Assembly (NCBI RefSeq): GCF_000716435.1
Contig: NZ_JNWO01000004.1
Location: 248,001 to 312,000, forward strand
Reading direction: 5' to 3'
Origin: Streptomyces xylophagus
GTDB taxonomy: Bacteria > Actinomycetota > Actinomycetes > Streptomycetales > Streptomycetaceae
DNA: 64,000 bases
Within the stretch, counting starts at the first letter, position 1. Each line of letters opens with the position of its first letter. This document shows, one piece after another, positions 25,971-35,628 of the stretch. Both the position numbers and the translations under genes were made by a program. The notes beneath the pieces were generated by a model. The model had not been told where the DNA came from. It searched no databases and saw only the letters and a list, made by a program, of their open reading frames with translations.

Positions 25971-28151
25971 ATGAACGCCATCACCGTGGGCATCGGTGTG
26001 TTCGTCGCCGTTGTCCTGCTCATCGCGCTCACCCTGCTCCTGGTGGTCGGCCGGCTGTTCCGGAAGGTGGAGCAGGGGCGGGCACTGATCGTCTCCAAGA
26101 CGAAGAAGGTCGACGTCACCTTCACCGGCGCCGTAGTCCTGCCGGTGCTGCACAAGGCCGAGTTCATGGACATCTCGGTGAAGACGATCGAGATCCGCCG
26201 CACCGGGCGCGAGGGCCTGATCTGCCAGGACAACATCCGCGCCGACATCCACATCAGCTTCTTCGTGCGGGTCAACAAGACCGTCGAGGACGTCATCAAG
26301 GTCGCGCAGGCCATCGGCACCCAGACCGCGAGCGACCCGGTGGCGATCCAGGACTTCTTCGCCGCGAAGTTCTCCGAGGCGCTCAAGACCGTGGGCAAGC
26401 AGCTGGACTTCGTCGATCTCTACACCAAGCGCGAGGAGTTCCGGGACCGGATCATCCAGGTCATCGGCACCGACCTCAACGGCTACCACCTCGACGACGC
26501 GGCCATCGACTTCCTCGAACAGACACCGATGACCCAGCTCGACAACCAGAACATCCTCGACGCGCAGGGCATCCGCAAGATCACCGAGTTGACGACCATC
26601 GAGCACGTCCGCACCAACGAGTTCCAGCGCACCGAGCAGAAGGAGATCACCCGGCAGAACGTCGACGCCCGGGAGACCATCCTGGAGCTGGAACGCCGGC
26701 AGGCCGAGGCGGAGATCAAGCAGCGCCGTGAGGTGGAGGTCCTGCGGGCGCGCGAGGAGGCCGCCACCGCGAAGGTGCAGGAGGAGGAACGGCTGGGCGC
26801 GCAGGCCGCGTTCCTCCGTACCGAGGAGCAACTCGGCGTCCAGCGCGAGAACCAGGCCCGCGAGATCGCCGTGGCGCAGAAGAACCGCGAGCGGGTCATC
26901 GCGGTCGAGAACGAGCGCATCGAGAAGGACCGCCTCCTCGAAGTCATCGCCAGGGAACGGGAGACGAGCCTGTCCGGGATCGCCCGCGACAAGGAGGTCG
27001 AGGCGGAGCGGCGCGAGGTCGCGGACGTGGTCCGGGAGCGGATCGCGGTGGACCGCACGGTCGCCGAACAGGAGGAGGCCATCAAGAAGCTGCGGGTGGT
27101 CGAGGAGGCCGAGCGCACCCGGCAGGCCGTGATCATCGCCGCAGAGGCGGAGGCGCAGGAGAAGCTGGTCAAGGACATCAAGGGGGCCGAGGCAGCGGAG
27201 GCCGCCGCCAAGCACCGCGCCGGTGAGCAACTCACCCTCGCCGAGGCCCGGTTGAAGTCCGCCGACCTCGACGCCCGCGCCAAGCTGCGACTCGCCGAGG
27301 GCATCCAGGCGGAGGCGGCGGCGGCCGGACTCGCCGAGGTCCAGGTCCGCGACAAGGAGGCCGAGGTCACCGTGAAGGCCGGCCGCGCAGAGGCCGAGGC
27401 CACGGGGGCGCGGCTGCGCGCGGAGGCGGAAGGCACCGAGGCCCGGCTGCGGGCGGAGGCCGAGGGCACCCGGGCGAAGGTGCTCGCGCAGGCGGAGGGC
27501 GTGCGGGCGAACGCGCTCGCGGAGGCCGAGGGCGCGCAGGCGAAGGTGCTCGCGCAGGCCGAGGGCGTACGGGCGAACGCGCTCGCGGAAGCCACCGGCA
27601 TCGGCGAGAAGCTCAAGGCCGAGGCGGAGGGCCTCACCGAGAAGGCCGCCGCGATGGCCGCCCTCGACGACGCCTCGCGCGGCCACGAGGAGTACCGGCT
27701 GCGGTTGCAGGCCGAGAAGGAGATCCGGCTGGCCGGGCTCGACGTACAGCGGCAGGTCGCGGAGGCGCAGGCCACGGTCCTCGCGACCGGTCTGGAGAAC
27801 GCCGACATCGACATCGTCGGCGGCGACTCGGTCTTCTTCGACCGGCTGATCTCGTCGATCTCGTTCGGCCGGAGCGTCGACGGCTTTGTCCAGAACTCCG
27901 AGACGGCCCAGGCGTTGGCGCGTCCCTGGCTGGACGGCACGTCGAACATCGCCGACGACCTCGGCCGCGTCCTCGGCTCGGTCTCCACGGCCGACGTGCA
28001 GAACCTCACCGTGTCCGCGCTGCTGATGAAGCTGATGCGCTCGGACACCGCGAACGCCGGTCAGATACGGCAACTGCTGGACAAGGCCGGTGAGTTGGGC
28101 CTGGCGGACACCCCGCTGGCCGCGCTCAACGGCCACCCGGCGAAGGCCTGA
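25971..28151 (+). CDS. Flotillin-like (YqiK/FloT) membrane scaffold protein
   Basis: 726-aa flotillin. An N-terminal TM (ITVGIGVFVAVVLLIALTLLLVV) is followed by the SPFH/band-7 domain (about 40-220; RTGREGLICQDNIRADIHISFFVRVN), then a coiled coil of about 400 residues rich in EA/AE repeats, including RAEAEGT, AKVLAQAEGVRANALAEAEG units. The C-terminal part has IDIVGGDSVFFDRLISSISFGR, a conserved flotillin tail. Flotillins organise membrane microdomains. ATG at 25971 has TCGAGGACC upstream. It is longer than Bacillus FloT (about 510 aa) because of the repeat region. Confidence 0.92.
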   Translation: MNAITVGIGVFVAVVLLIALTLLLVVGRLFRKVEQGRALIVSKTKKVDVTFTGAVVLPVLHKAEFMDISVKTIEIRRTGREGLICQDNIRADIHISFFVRVNKTVEDVIKVAQAIGTQTASDPVAIQDFFAAKFSEALKTVGKQLDFVDLYTKREEFRDRIIQVIGTDLNGYHLDDAAIDFLEQTPMTQLDNQNILDAQGIRKITELTTIEHVRTNEFQRTEQKEITRQNVDARETILELERRQAEAEIKQRREVEVLRAREEAATAKVQEEERLGAQAAFLRTEEQLGVQRENQAREIAVAQKNRERVIAVENERIEKDRLLEVIARERETSLSGIARDKEVEAERREVADVVRERIAVDRTVAEQEEAIKKLRVVEEAERTRQAVIIAAEAEAQEKLVKDIKGAEAAEAAAKHRAGEQLTLAEARLKSADLDARAKLRLAEGIQAEAAAAGLAEVQVRDKEAEVTVKAGRAEAEATGARLRAEAEGTEARLRAEAEGTRAKVLAQAEGVRANALAEAEGAQAKVLAQAEGVRANALAEATGIGEKLKAEAEGLTEKAAAMAALDDASRGHEEYRLRLQAEKEIRLAGLDVQRQVAEAQATVLATGLENADIDIVGGDSVFFDRLISSISFGRSVDGFVQNSETAQALARPWLDGTSNIADDLGRVLGSVSTADVQNLTVSALLMKLMRSDTANAGQIRQLLDKAGELGLADTPLAALNGHPAKA

Positions 28152-28179
28152 CACCTGGCCGAGGCCCGGCCCCACAGAC

Positions 28180-28218
28180 GGTCCGGAACTGCCGCACAGG
28201 GGACGGCAGTTCCGGACC
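28180..28218 (+). promoter_or_regulatory. 15-bp perfect intercistronic hairpin between flotillin and ATPase
   Basis: GGTCCGGAACTGCCG pairs perfectly with CGGCAGTTCCGGACC across a 9-nt loop. No T-run follows. It lies 28 bp after the flotillin stop and ends 30 bp before the ATPase start, so it could be a partial terminator or an mRNA processing/stability element that sets a different level for the two proteins. Confidence 0.7.
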
Positions 28219-28247
28219 CAACACCCCCCGAGATCTTGAGAGGGACC

Positions 28248-31200
28248 ATGACGACCGGCCTGGACACCGGCACCTACGAGGTCCTGCGCGACCGCCTCGC
28301 CGCACAGGCCGCCGAACTCGCCCGCCGCGCGGAAGCACTCAACGCCCGCCGCACCGAGGAGTTCGGCTCGACCCGCCTCGAACTCACCGGCACCGAACGC
28401 CTGAACACCGAGCACCCGGCCGCGCCGAGGGACATCGTCGCCGTAGGAGACGCGCTGCTCTTCGGCCACCAGGTCTCCCTCGGCATCACCCGGGACACGA
28501 CGGTGGCCGACGTCCTCACCCTGCACGACCGCCACGACCAGCACCGGCTGCCCGAGAACGCCGTACCTGGACTCCTCGACGACCCGGACTTCGTGCGGGA
28601 GTTCGCCGCCCTCCACCGCTACTACCGCCAGGCCACCCTGCTCCAACTCCGCCGCACCGACGGCAAGTTGCTGGCCGTCTTCCGGACCGGCGAGAAGGCC
28701 GACGACATCCGGGTCCTGCGCTGGGCACTCACGGACGACGGCCGGACGGCGACCTTCCTCGATGCGCACGGCGAACGCGACCACGTCCTCCCGCCGTCGT
28801 ACGACATCGACTGGACGGAGACCACCCGCGAGGACCTCGTCCCCGGCCGGCATCCGCACCTCCGGATCCAGGACGGGCTGTACGTCGACACGGTCGGCGG
28901 CACCCTCACCGTCAAGGTGGAGGACAACACCGAGACAGCGGAGGGGATTTACTCCGAACCGGTGGACGAGCCGCTGCAGTCGCCGGCCGACGCGGAGATC
29001 GCGTACGCGCGGGTGGGTGCGCTGGTACTCGTCGACATTCGCCCTTACAAGGAGGAGGCCCACCGCTACCTGGTCTTCAACACGCTGACCAAGGGTGTCG
29101 TACGGCTCGACGGGATCGGGCTGTCGTGCCGGCGGCTGCCGGAGGAGCAGGGGATCGTGTTCCCGGGCGGGTACTGCCTGGCCACGGGGGTGTACAAGAC
29201 CTTCGAAACGGACATCGCCGGGCTGGAGTTGGAGCGGGTGGTCCGCTCGCCCAACGGCGAGGACGTGCTGTTCGCGTACCGGGCGCGGGTGCCGGGGCGG
29301 AGCCTCCTGCTGCCGTACAACATGATCCGCAAGGAGGTCGCGAACCCGCTGTCCGGGCAGGGTTGGGCGCTCTTCGACGACGGCACGCTGATGGTGCTGC
29401 GCGCTCGTGGGGGCGATGGGGAGGCGGCCCGTGTCCATCCGGTGCAGCTCTGGCGTACTCCGTATGTCTCCGACACGCACGCCGCCGCACAACTCGTCGG
29501 CTCCGGGCCGCTGTTCCGCGTCGGGAACGCCGATCTCGTGCGCGGGATCTCCGACTGTCTGTCGCTCACGGGCGCGGTCGCGGGGATGGAACCCACGGCG
29601 GAGGTGTACGAGGCGCTGGTCGCCGCGTGTGTCCGGGCGGCGGATTCGTACCACTGGCTCGGGGACGCCGAACTCGGCGATCTGGGCGGCCCGTTGGAGG
29701 ACGTGCGGGTCACGGCGGAACAGGTGTTGAGTGAGTTCGAGACCGTCCGGACCCTCACTGGCCGGGCCGCCGACGCCCTCGCCGATGCGACTGACCAACT
29801 CACCGGGCTCGTACGGCGGTTGCGGGGTGAGGTGCCGCCGGATGCCGCGGGCTGGGTGGCGGGGCTCAGCGAACTCCGGCGTGCGCAGGGGCATTTGCTG
29901 ACGTTGAAGGAGATGCGGTACGCGGACACCGCGCGGATCGACGAGCTGGCGGCCGGGGCGGAGGCGGATCTCGGGGCGTTCGGGCAGCGGGCGGTGGCGT
30001 TCCTGGCGCGCGAGGACGCGTTCGCCGGGCATCACGAGCTGGTCGAGGACCTGGTGGGGGAGGCCGGGGCGCTGGGGACGGTCGCCGAGTCGGTGCCGGT
30101 GGCTGCCCGGCTCGACGAACTCACCGACGGGCTGCGGACGGTGACCGAGGTGGTCGCCGGTCTCGAGATCGGTGACGCCACGGTCCGTACGTCGATCCTG
30201 GAGCGGGTCGCCGAGGTGCTCGGCGGGATCAACCGGGCCCGCGCCACGCTGGACGCCCGGCGCAGGGAACTCCAGGACCGGGAGGGCAGGGCGGAGTTCG
30301 CGGCCGAGTTCGCGCTGCTGGGCCAGTCGGTGACGGGGGCGCTGGCGGACGCGGCGACACCGGAGGCCTGCGACACCCAACTCGCCCGACTGCTCGTGCA
30401 GTTGGAGAACCTGGAAGCCCGCTTCACGGACTTCGACGACTTCCTCGCCGAACTGACCGGCAAACGCGCCGAGATCTACGAGACCTTCTCGGCCCGCAAG
30501 CAGACCCTGGCCGACGAACGCGCGTGCAGGGCAGAGCAGTTGGCGGCCTCGGCGACCCGGGTCCTGGAGACCGTGGGGCGTCGGGCGGCCACGCTCGCCG
30601 ACGCCGACGCGGTCAGTACGTATTTCGCCTCTGACCCGATGGTGACGAAGATCCGCCGCACGGTCGGCCAATTGCGGGACCTGGGCGACCAGGTGAGGGC
30701 GGAGGAGCTGACCGGCCGGCTCGCGTCGGCCCGTGAGGAGGCGGTCCGTGCCCTGCGCGACCGCACCGACCTCTACACCGACGGCGGCCGGACTCTCCGT
30801 CTCGGCCGGCACCGCTTCGCCGTGAACACCGAGCCCCTCGACCTCACCCTGGTCCCGTCCGGCGACGGCCTGGCCTTCGCCCTCACCGGCACGGACTACC
30901 GAACACCGGTCAGCGACCCGGAGTTCGCGGACACCCGCAGGTTCTGGGACCGTCCACTGCCCTCCGAGTCGCCACGGGTCTACCGCGCGGAACACCTCGC
31001 CGCCCGCCTCCTCGACGAACACGGCGCACAGGCCCTCGCCCAGGAACCCGACCTCGCGGCCCTGGTCCGCCGGGCCGCGCAGCAGTCGTACGACGAAGGC
31101 TACGAACGCGGCGTGCACGACCACGACGCGACCGCGATCCTCGCCGCCCTGCTCCGCCGGTACGAGAGCGCGGGCCTGCTGCGCCACGAACCGGGCGCCC

Positions 31201-33083
31201 GGGCAAGGGCGTTGCTGTTCTGGACGCACGGCACGAGCCCGGAGGAGCGGGCGAGTTGGACGCGCCGGGCGAGGTCGCTCGCGCGGGCCCGCGACACGTT
31301 CGGACCGACGTCGGCCGTCGCGGATTTCCGGGCGGAGTTGGCGGAGTCGGTGGAGTCGGTCGGGGAGACGGGCGAGTCCGCGGCCGTGTACCTCTTCGAC
31401 GAGCTGACCACCGGCCCCGAGGGGTTTGTGATCAGTGCGGGCGCGCGCACTCTGCTCGACAAGTTCCGGCGGGCGGTGGGGAGTTCGGCGTACGACGAGG
31501 ACGTCTCGGCTCTCGACGACCTGACCGCGCGCCGCCAGCTCGTGGAGGCGTGGCTGACGGCGTACACGGCGGCGTCCGGCACGGAGGTCGATCCGGGGGA
31601 CCTCGCGGAGGCGGTGGCCGCCGAACTCTGCCCGGACGCACCGCGGTACGAGTCGGACGCGCGACTGACGGAGACGGTCGGGGGACTGCTGGGCACGCAC
31701 CCGCGGATCGAGGCCGGGTCCCTGTCGCTCCGGGTCGACGAACTCCTCGCCCGTACCTGGGAGTTCAGGGCGGTGGACGTCCCCGGGCATCGCGCGTACC
31801 AGCGTCGTCGTACCGCCTTGGTCGCGGCGGAACGCGCACGCCTGCGCCTCGACGAGTACCGGCCGCGGGTGATGTCGTCCTTCGTGCGGGGGCGGCTGGT
31901 CGACGAGGTGTATCTGCCGTTGATCGGCGACAACTTGGCGCGGCAGATCGGTACGACGGGGGAGGGGGGACGCACCGACACGAGCGGCGGTCTGCTGCTG
32001 CTGATCTCGCCGCCGGGGTACGGCAAGACGACCCTCATGGAGTACGTCGCCGACCGGCTCGGGCTTGTGCTGGTCAAGGTGAGCGGTCCGGCCCTTGGGC
32101 AGGGGGTCACGTCCCTCGACCCCGCCGAGGCGCCGAACGCGACCGCCCGCCAGGAGGTGGAGAAGGTCAACTTCGCGCTCGCGGCGGGCAACAACGTGCT
32201 GCTCCACCTCGACGACATCCAGCACACCTCGCCCGAACTCCTCCAGAAATTCATCCCGTTGTGCGATGCCACCCGGCGCGTGGAGGGCGTGTGGGAAGGG
32301 GCGCCGCGCACATATGACCTACGGGGGAAGCGGTTCGCGGTCTGCATGACCGGCAACCCGTACACCGAGTCGGGCGGGCGTTTCCAGGTGCCCGACATGC
32401 TCGCGAACCGTGCCGACGTCTGGAACCTCGGCGATGTCCTGACCGGCAAGGAGGCGGTGTTCGCCCGGAGTTTCCTGGAGAACGCGCTGACCTCGAACCC
32501 CGTGCTGGCCCCGCTGGCCGGCCGCGACCGTGCCGACCTGGACCTGCTGATCCGGCTCGCGGAGGGCGACGCGAGCGCCCGCGCGGACCGGCTGTCGTAC
32601 TCCTGCGCTCCCGCCGAACTGGCCCGGATCATAGGGGTGTTGAGGCACCTCATCACCGCCCGGGACACTGTGCTCGCGGTCAACGCCGCGTACATGGCGT
32701 CGGCCGCGATGCCGGAATCGGCCCGCACGGAACCGCCGTTCCGGCTCCAGGGGTCGTACCGCACCATGAACCGCGTCGCCCAGCGCATCGACCCGGTGAT
32801 GAACTCCCGTGAACTGTCGGCGGTGTTGGACGACCACTACACCGCCGAGGCGCAGACGCTGGCGACCGGCGCCGAGGCCAACCTGCTGAAACTGGCGGAG
32901 CTGCGCGGCACCCTGACCGACGAACAGGCCGTGCGCTGGGACGAGTTGAAGGCGTCGTACGCGCGGTCGCGATCCCTGGAAGAGGGCGACCCGCTGACCC
33001 GCGCGGTGGCGGCCCTCGGGCTGCTGGCCGAGCGGGTCGGAGCGGTGGAGTCGGCGATCACCCGGGCGAGCGGCCAAGGTTGA
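28248..33083 (+). CDS. 1611-aa AAA+ ATPase with long coiled coil ('DNA repair ATPase' family)
   Basis: Very large protein. Residues 1-430 form an N-terminal domain with repeated beta segments; about 450-850 is a long coiled coil; the C-terminal 350 residues are a MoxR/AAA+ type ATPase: Walker A with Lys1260 in SPPGYGKTT, Walker B at about 1320 (LLHLDDIQHT), sensor-like FAVCMTGNPYTESGGRFQ. Databases often call these 'DNA repair ATPase', but nothing in the sequence shows DNA repair. ATG at 28248 has GAGAGGG upstream. The 96-bp gap after flotillin and shared strand suggest one operon with NfeD-like and flotillin proteins. Confidence 0.82.
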   Translation: MTTGLDTGTYEVLRDRLAAQAAELARRAEALNARRTEEFGSTRLELTGTERLNTEHPAAPRDIVAVGDALLFGHQVSLGITRDTTVADVLTLHDRHDQHRLPENAVPGLLDDPDFVREFAALHRYYRQATLLQLRRTDGKLLAVFRTGEKADDIRVLRWALTDDGRTATFLDAHGERDHVLPPSYDIDWTETTREDLVPGRHPHLRIQDGLYVDTVGGTLTVKVEDNTETAEGIYSEPVDEPLQSPADAEIAYARVGALVLVDIRPYKEEAHRYLVFNTLTKGVVRLDGIGLSCRRLPEEQGIVFPGGYCLATGVYKTFETDIAGLELERVVRSPNGEDVLFAYRARVPGRSLLLPYNMIRKEVANPLSGQGWALFDDGTLMVLRARGGDGEAARVHPVQLWRTPYVSDTHAAAQLVGSGPLFRVGNADLVRGISDCLSLTGAVAGMEPTAEVYEALVAACVRAADSYHWLGDAELGDLGGPLEDVRVTAEQVLSEFETVRTLTGRAADALADATDQLTGLVRRLRGEVPPDAAGWVAGLSELRRAQGHLLTLKEMRYADTARIDELAAGAEADLGAFGQRAVAFLAREDAFAGHHELVEDLVGEAGALGTVAESVPVAARLDELTDGLRTVTEVVAGLEIGDATVRTSILERVAEVLGGINRARATLDARRRELQDREGRAEFAAEFALLGQSVTGALADAATPEACDTQLARLLVQLENLEARFTDFDDFLAELTGKRAEIYETFSARKQTLADERACRAEQLAASATRVLETVGRRAATLADADAVSTYFASDPMVTKIRRTVGQLRDLGDQVRAEELTGRLASAREEAVRALRDRTDLYTDGGRTLRLGRHRFAVNTEPLDLTLVPSGDGLAFALTGTDYRTPVSDPEFADTRRFWDRPLPSESPRVYRAEHLAARLLDEHGAQALAQEPDLAALVRRAAQQSYDEGYERGVHDHDATAILAALLRRYESAGLLRHEPGARARALLFWTHGTSPEERASWTRRARSLARARDTFGPTSAVADFRAELAESVESVGETGESAAVYLFDELTTGPEGFVISAGARTLLDKFRRAVGSSAYDEDVSALDDLTARRQLVEAWLTAYTAASGTEVDPGDLAEAVAAELCPDAPRYESDARLTETVGGLLGTHPRIEAGSLSLRVDELLARTWEFRAVDVPGHRAYQRRRTALVAAERARLRLDEYRPRVMSSFVRGRLVDEVYLPLIGDNLARQIGTTGEGGRTDTSGGLLLLISPPGYGKTTLMEYVADRLGLVLVKVSGPALGQGVTSLDPAEAPNATARQEVEKVNFALAAGNNVLLHLDDIQHTSPELLQKFIPLCDATRRVEGVWEGAPRTYDLRGKRFAVCMTGNPYTESGGRFQVPDMLANRADVWNLGDVLTGKEAVFARSFLENALTSNPVLAPLAGRDRADLDLLIRLAEGDASARADRLSYSCAPAELARIIGVLRHLITARDTVLAVNAAYMASAAMPESARTEPPFRLQGSYRTMNRVAQRIDPVMNSRELSAVLDDHYTAEAQTLATGAEANLLKLAELRGTLTDEQAVRWDELKASYARSRSLEEGDPLTRAVAALGLLAERVGAVESAITRASGQG

Positions 33084-33146
33084 CGGCCGCCGACCTGCCC
33101 GTAAGCCGGGCCCGGGGTGACGACCGCCGACCTGCCGCAGGACCGG

Positions 33147-33506
33147 CTACAGCTGAAGCAGCCGTTGCGTGAGCTCGCGGTACTGCCGCAGCGCGTTCCG
33201 GAACTCGTCGGACTGGGACTCGGACGCGGACTCGGGGTCCTGGTCCGCCCACCCGGCGCGGAGGAGGTCCCGGCGGGCCGCGAGGGCGGTGACCAGCTGG
33301 GCGGTGGCCTCGTCGTAGGCGCTCTCCGCCTCCTCCAGGGCATCGCGCGGGGTGTCGGCGAAGGTGTTGAGGGCGTGCCGGAGGCGCTGGAGGACCTTGT
33401 CCCGTTCACTCGACGGGAGCAGCGGTTCCGGGCCCGGGGTGCGGCGTTCGGACGGGACCCGGTTCTGGCCCGCGGGTTGTTGGGCGCGCGTCTGGTCGTA
33501 CATCAT
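33147..33506 (-). CDS. Small helical hypothetical protein
   Basis: 119-aa protein. The first 30 residues are disordered (Gln/Pro/Arg), the rest helical: SERDKVLQRLRHALNTFADTPRDALEEAESAYDEATAQLVTALAARRDLLRAGW, with a C-terminal helix FRNALRQYRELTQRLLQL. No domain recognised. It is transcribed toward the giant ATPase gene. The 281-bp stretch upstream of it (33507-33787) holds no other gene. Confidence 0.6.
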   Translation of the reverse strand: MMYDQTRAQQPAGQNRVPSERRTPGPEPLLPSSERDKVLQRLRHALNTFADTPRDALEEAESAYDEATAQLVTALAARRDLLRAGWADQDPESASESQSDEFRNALRQYRELTQRLLQL

Positions 33507-33787
33507 CGGGAGTCGCTTCCGTTCCGCCTGACGGCGTTTTGGGGATCGTCCGTGTACCGGCCACTGCCCTGCGCCGTGCTGCCAGTCAACGTCCGGCGAC
33601 GGTTCGTGTCAACGCGGAGGCCGGGTGCTCCGGCCCGGTCCGTTCCGACGCGCGCGGGAGTACCGTGGACGTACCGAGGGCTCTTGACGTGCCGGTGTCC
33701 GGTCCGGCGTCCTGTCCTCGCGTTCCCTTCACAGGGGCAGCCCGTGACCCCGGCCGCGCCATTCGCAGCGAGGCTCAGGAGTCCGGC

Positions 33788-34837
33788 ATGACGACCCTTT
33801 CCACCCCACCTCCACTCCCACCCCCTGCCCCGAAAAAGTGTGACACTTCTGAGGAATGTGACACACTTTTCCCGGACACCTACCCCCCACCCCCGTCCTA
33901 CGACGGCACCTCCCCCTTCCCGCCCGACGAGGGTCTGCCGTCCGTGCGCGACGGCGCGGCGCGGATATACGTGAGCGTCACGGCGGCGATCGTCGTGCTG
34001 CCGTTCCTGGGGCTCGGCCTGGCCGGCTGGCTGCTGTGGGGGCGGCTCATCCACCCCCTCGACATCGTGCTCGCGGTCGTCTTCTACACGATCACCGGTC
34101 TCGGCGTCACGGTCGGCTTCCACCGCGGGCTCACCCACGGCTCGTACCGCGCCGTCCGCCCCGTCCGCGTCGCTCTCGCGGTGGCCGGGTCGATGAGTTT
34201 CCAGGGCGATGTCATCGGCTGGGTCGCCACGCACCGCCGCCACCACGCCTTCACCGACCGGCCCGGCGACCCGCACTCGCCGTACCGCTACGGCACCCAT
34301 CTGTGGGGCCAGTTGCACGGACTGGTGGACGCCCACGTCGGCTGGCTGTTCCGCAACGAGGAGACACCGCCCGAGCGTTACGCCCCCGACCTCCTCGCCG
34401 ACCCCGACATCCGGGCCGTCTCCCGCGCCTTCCCGTGGCTGTGCCTGCTCACCCTCGCGCTGCCGTTCGGGCTCGGCTGGGCGATCGGCGGCAGCTGGCT
34501 GTACGGCGTAACAGGCTTGCTGTGGGCGGGACTTGTGCGTATCGCGCTGCTCCACCACGTCACCTGGAGCGTCAACTCGCTGTGCCACATGATCGGTGAG
34601 CGCCCCTTCCGCACCCGCCGCCACGACCGCGCCACCAACCTGTGGCCGCTGGCCCTGCTCTCCTTCGGTGAGAGCTGGCACAACCTCCACCACGCCGACC
34701 CCACCAGCGCCCGCCACGGCGTCGACCGCGGCCAGATCGACCCGTCCGCCGCCGTCATCCGCCTCATGGAACGCGCCGGCTGGGTCTACGACGTCCACTG
34801 GCCGACCCCGGACCGGGTCGCGGCGCGGCGGGCGTGA
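33788..34837 (+). CDS. Acyl-CoA/fatty-acid desaturase (membrane di-iron)
   Basis: 349-aa membrane desaturase. The three His boxes are present: HRGLTH (in VGFHRGLTHGSY), HRRHH (in THRRHHAFTD) and HNLHH (in ESWHNLHHAD). TM segments lie around 65-115 and 205-250. The enzyme inserts a cis double bond in acyl chains using a di-iron centre and an electron donor. ATG at 33788 has AGGAG upstream. The first 55 residues are Pro-rich and lie outside the family core; a palindrome sits inside this stretch, and GTG at 33944 is an alternative start. Confidence 0.92.
   Translation: MTTLSTPPPLPPPAPKKCDTSEECDTLFPDTYPPPPSYDGTSPFPPDEGLPSVRDGAARIYVSVTAAIVVLPFLGLGLAGWLLWGRLIHPLDIVLAVVFYTITGLGVTVGFHRGLTHGSYRAVRPVRVALAVAGSMSFQGDVIGWVATHRRHHAFTDRPGDPHSPYRYGTHLWGQLHGLVDAHVGWLFRNEETPPERYAPDLLADPDIRAVSRAFPWLCLLTLALPFGLGWAIGGSWLYGVTGLLWAGLVRIALLHHVTWSVNSLCHMIGERPFRTRRHDRATNLWPLALLSFGESWHNLHHADPTSARHGVDRGQIDPSAAVIRLMERAGWVYDVHWPTPDRVAARRA
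33834..33870. promoter_or_regulatory. AT-rich inverted repeat at the 5' end of the desaturase gene
   Basis: AAAAGTGTGACAC (33834-33846) and GTGACACACTTTT (33858-33870) are complementary at 12 of 13 positions across an 11-nt spacer. TGTGACAC occurs twice in direct orientation. The low GC is out of character for coding sequence here, and the site resembles a regulator-binding palindrome. Confidence 0.5.
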
Positions 34838-34855
34838 CGCAGACGCCGGCGAGAG

Positions 34856-35623
34856 TCAGGCGCGCCGCTCCTCCGGTCGCCCGCCCGTCGCCGACGGCGG
34901 TGGCGGGATCATCCGGGTGTCGAAGTCGCCGCCGATGATGCGGGCCGCGAGATCCGACAGCCGCAGCTGGCGGGAGCGGGCGTAGGACCGGAACGCGGCG
35001 AAGGCGTCGTCGACGGACGTGTTCCAGCGCTCGGCCAGCACGCCCTTGACCTGCTCGATGAGGATGCGGCTGGTCAGCGCGGTCTGCAGCTGGCTGTTCT
35101 CGACGTGCGACTGCTCCAGCGTGCGCTGCTGGAGTACGGCGATGGTCGCCACGTCGGCGAGGGCCTGGGCCAGCGCGATGTCGCCGTCGCCGAGACGGTG
35201 CGCGCCGGTCTGGAAGAGGTTGAGCGCGCCGACGACCCGGTTGCGCAGCCGCAGCGGGATCGCGTGCGTGATGACGTACCCCGTCTCGCGGGCCTGCGCC
35301 GCGAACCGCGGCCAGGCGGCGGTCGTCTCCGGCCGCGTCAGGTCGATGTTGGTGCGGGCGGCGCCGGAGCGGTAGCACTCGACGCACGGACCCTGGTCGT
35401 GCTGGAGCGCGAAGAGTTCCAGCAGCCGGGTGTGCTCGTCCGAGGCCGCGATGATCTGCAGCTCGCCGTGCGCGTCCACGAGCAGGATCCCGGCCGCCGA
35501 CACGTCGAGCAGCTCCACACAGCGCGAGGACAGCCGCTGCAGCAGGTCGATGACGTCGAAGTCCTCGACCAGGGAGTCCGCGACCTCCACGAAGATTTCG
35601 GCCAGACGCTGTTCGCGGGCCAT
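34856..35623 (-). CDS. GAF-ANTAR domain protein
   Basis: 255-aa protein. The GAF domain covers residues about 15-170 (VELLDVSAAGILLVDAHGELQIIAASDEHT; GPCVECYRSG), followed by ANTAR (ALTSRILIEQVKGVLAERWNTSVDDAFAAFRSYARSRQLRLSDLAARII), an RNA-binding antitermination module. ATG at 35623 sits 9 nt after GGAAAGGG; ATG at 35632 overlaps the preceding gene stop (ATGA). It is coupled to a second GAF-ANTAR gene. The pair probably senses a signal and controls transcription elongation. Targets are unknown. Confidence 0.88.
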   Translation of the reverse strand: MAREQRLAEIFVEVADSLVEDFDVIDLLQRLSSRCVELLDVSAAGILLVDAHGELQIIAASDEHTRLLELFALQHDQGPCVECYRSGAARTNIDLTRPETTAAWPRFAAQARETGYVITHAIPLRLRNRVVGALNLFQTGAHRLGDGDIALAQALADVATIAVLQQRTLEQSHVENSQLQTALTSRILIEQVKGVLAERWNTSVDDAFAAFRSYARSRQLRLSDLAARIIGGDFDTRMIPPPPSATGGRPEERRA

Positions 35624-35628
35624 GGCGA

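Noticed and set aside
25842..32225. A 2127-codon open frame antisense to flotillin and the giant ATPase
   Set aside because: It exists because third-position G/C bias keeps stops out of the opposite frame. It has no domain, and its composition (Gly, Arg, Val, Leu) is that of an antisense shadow.
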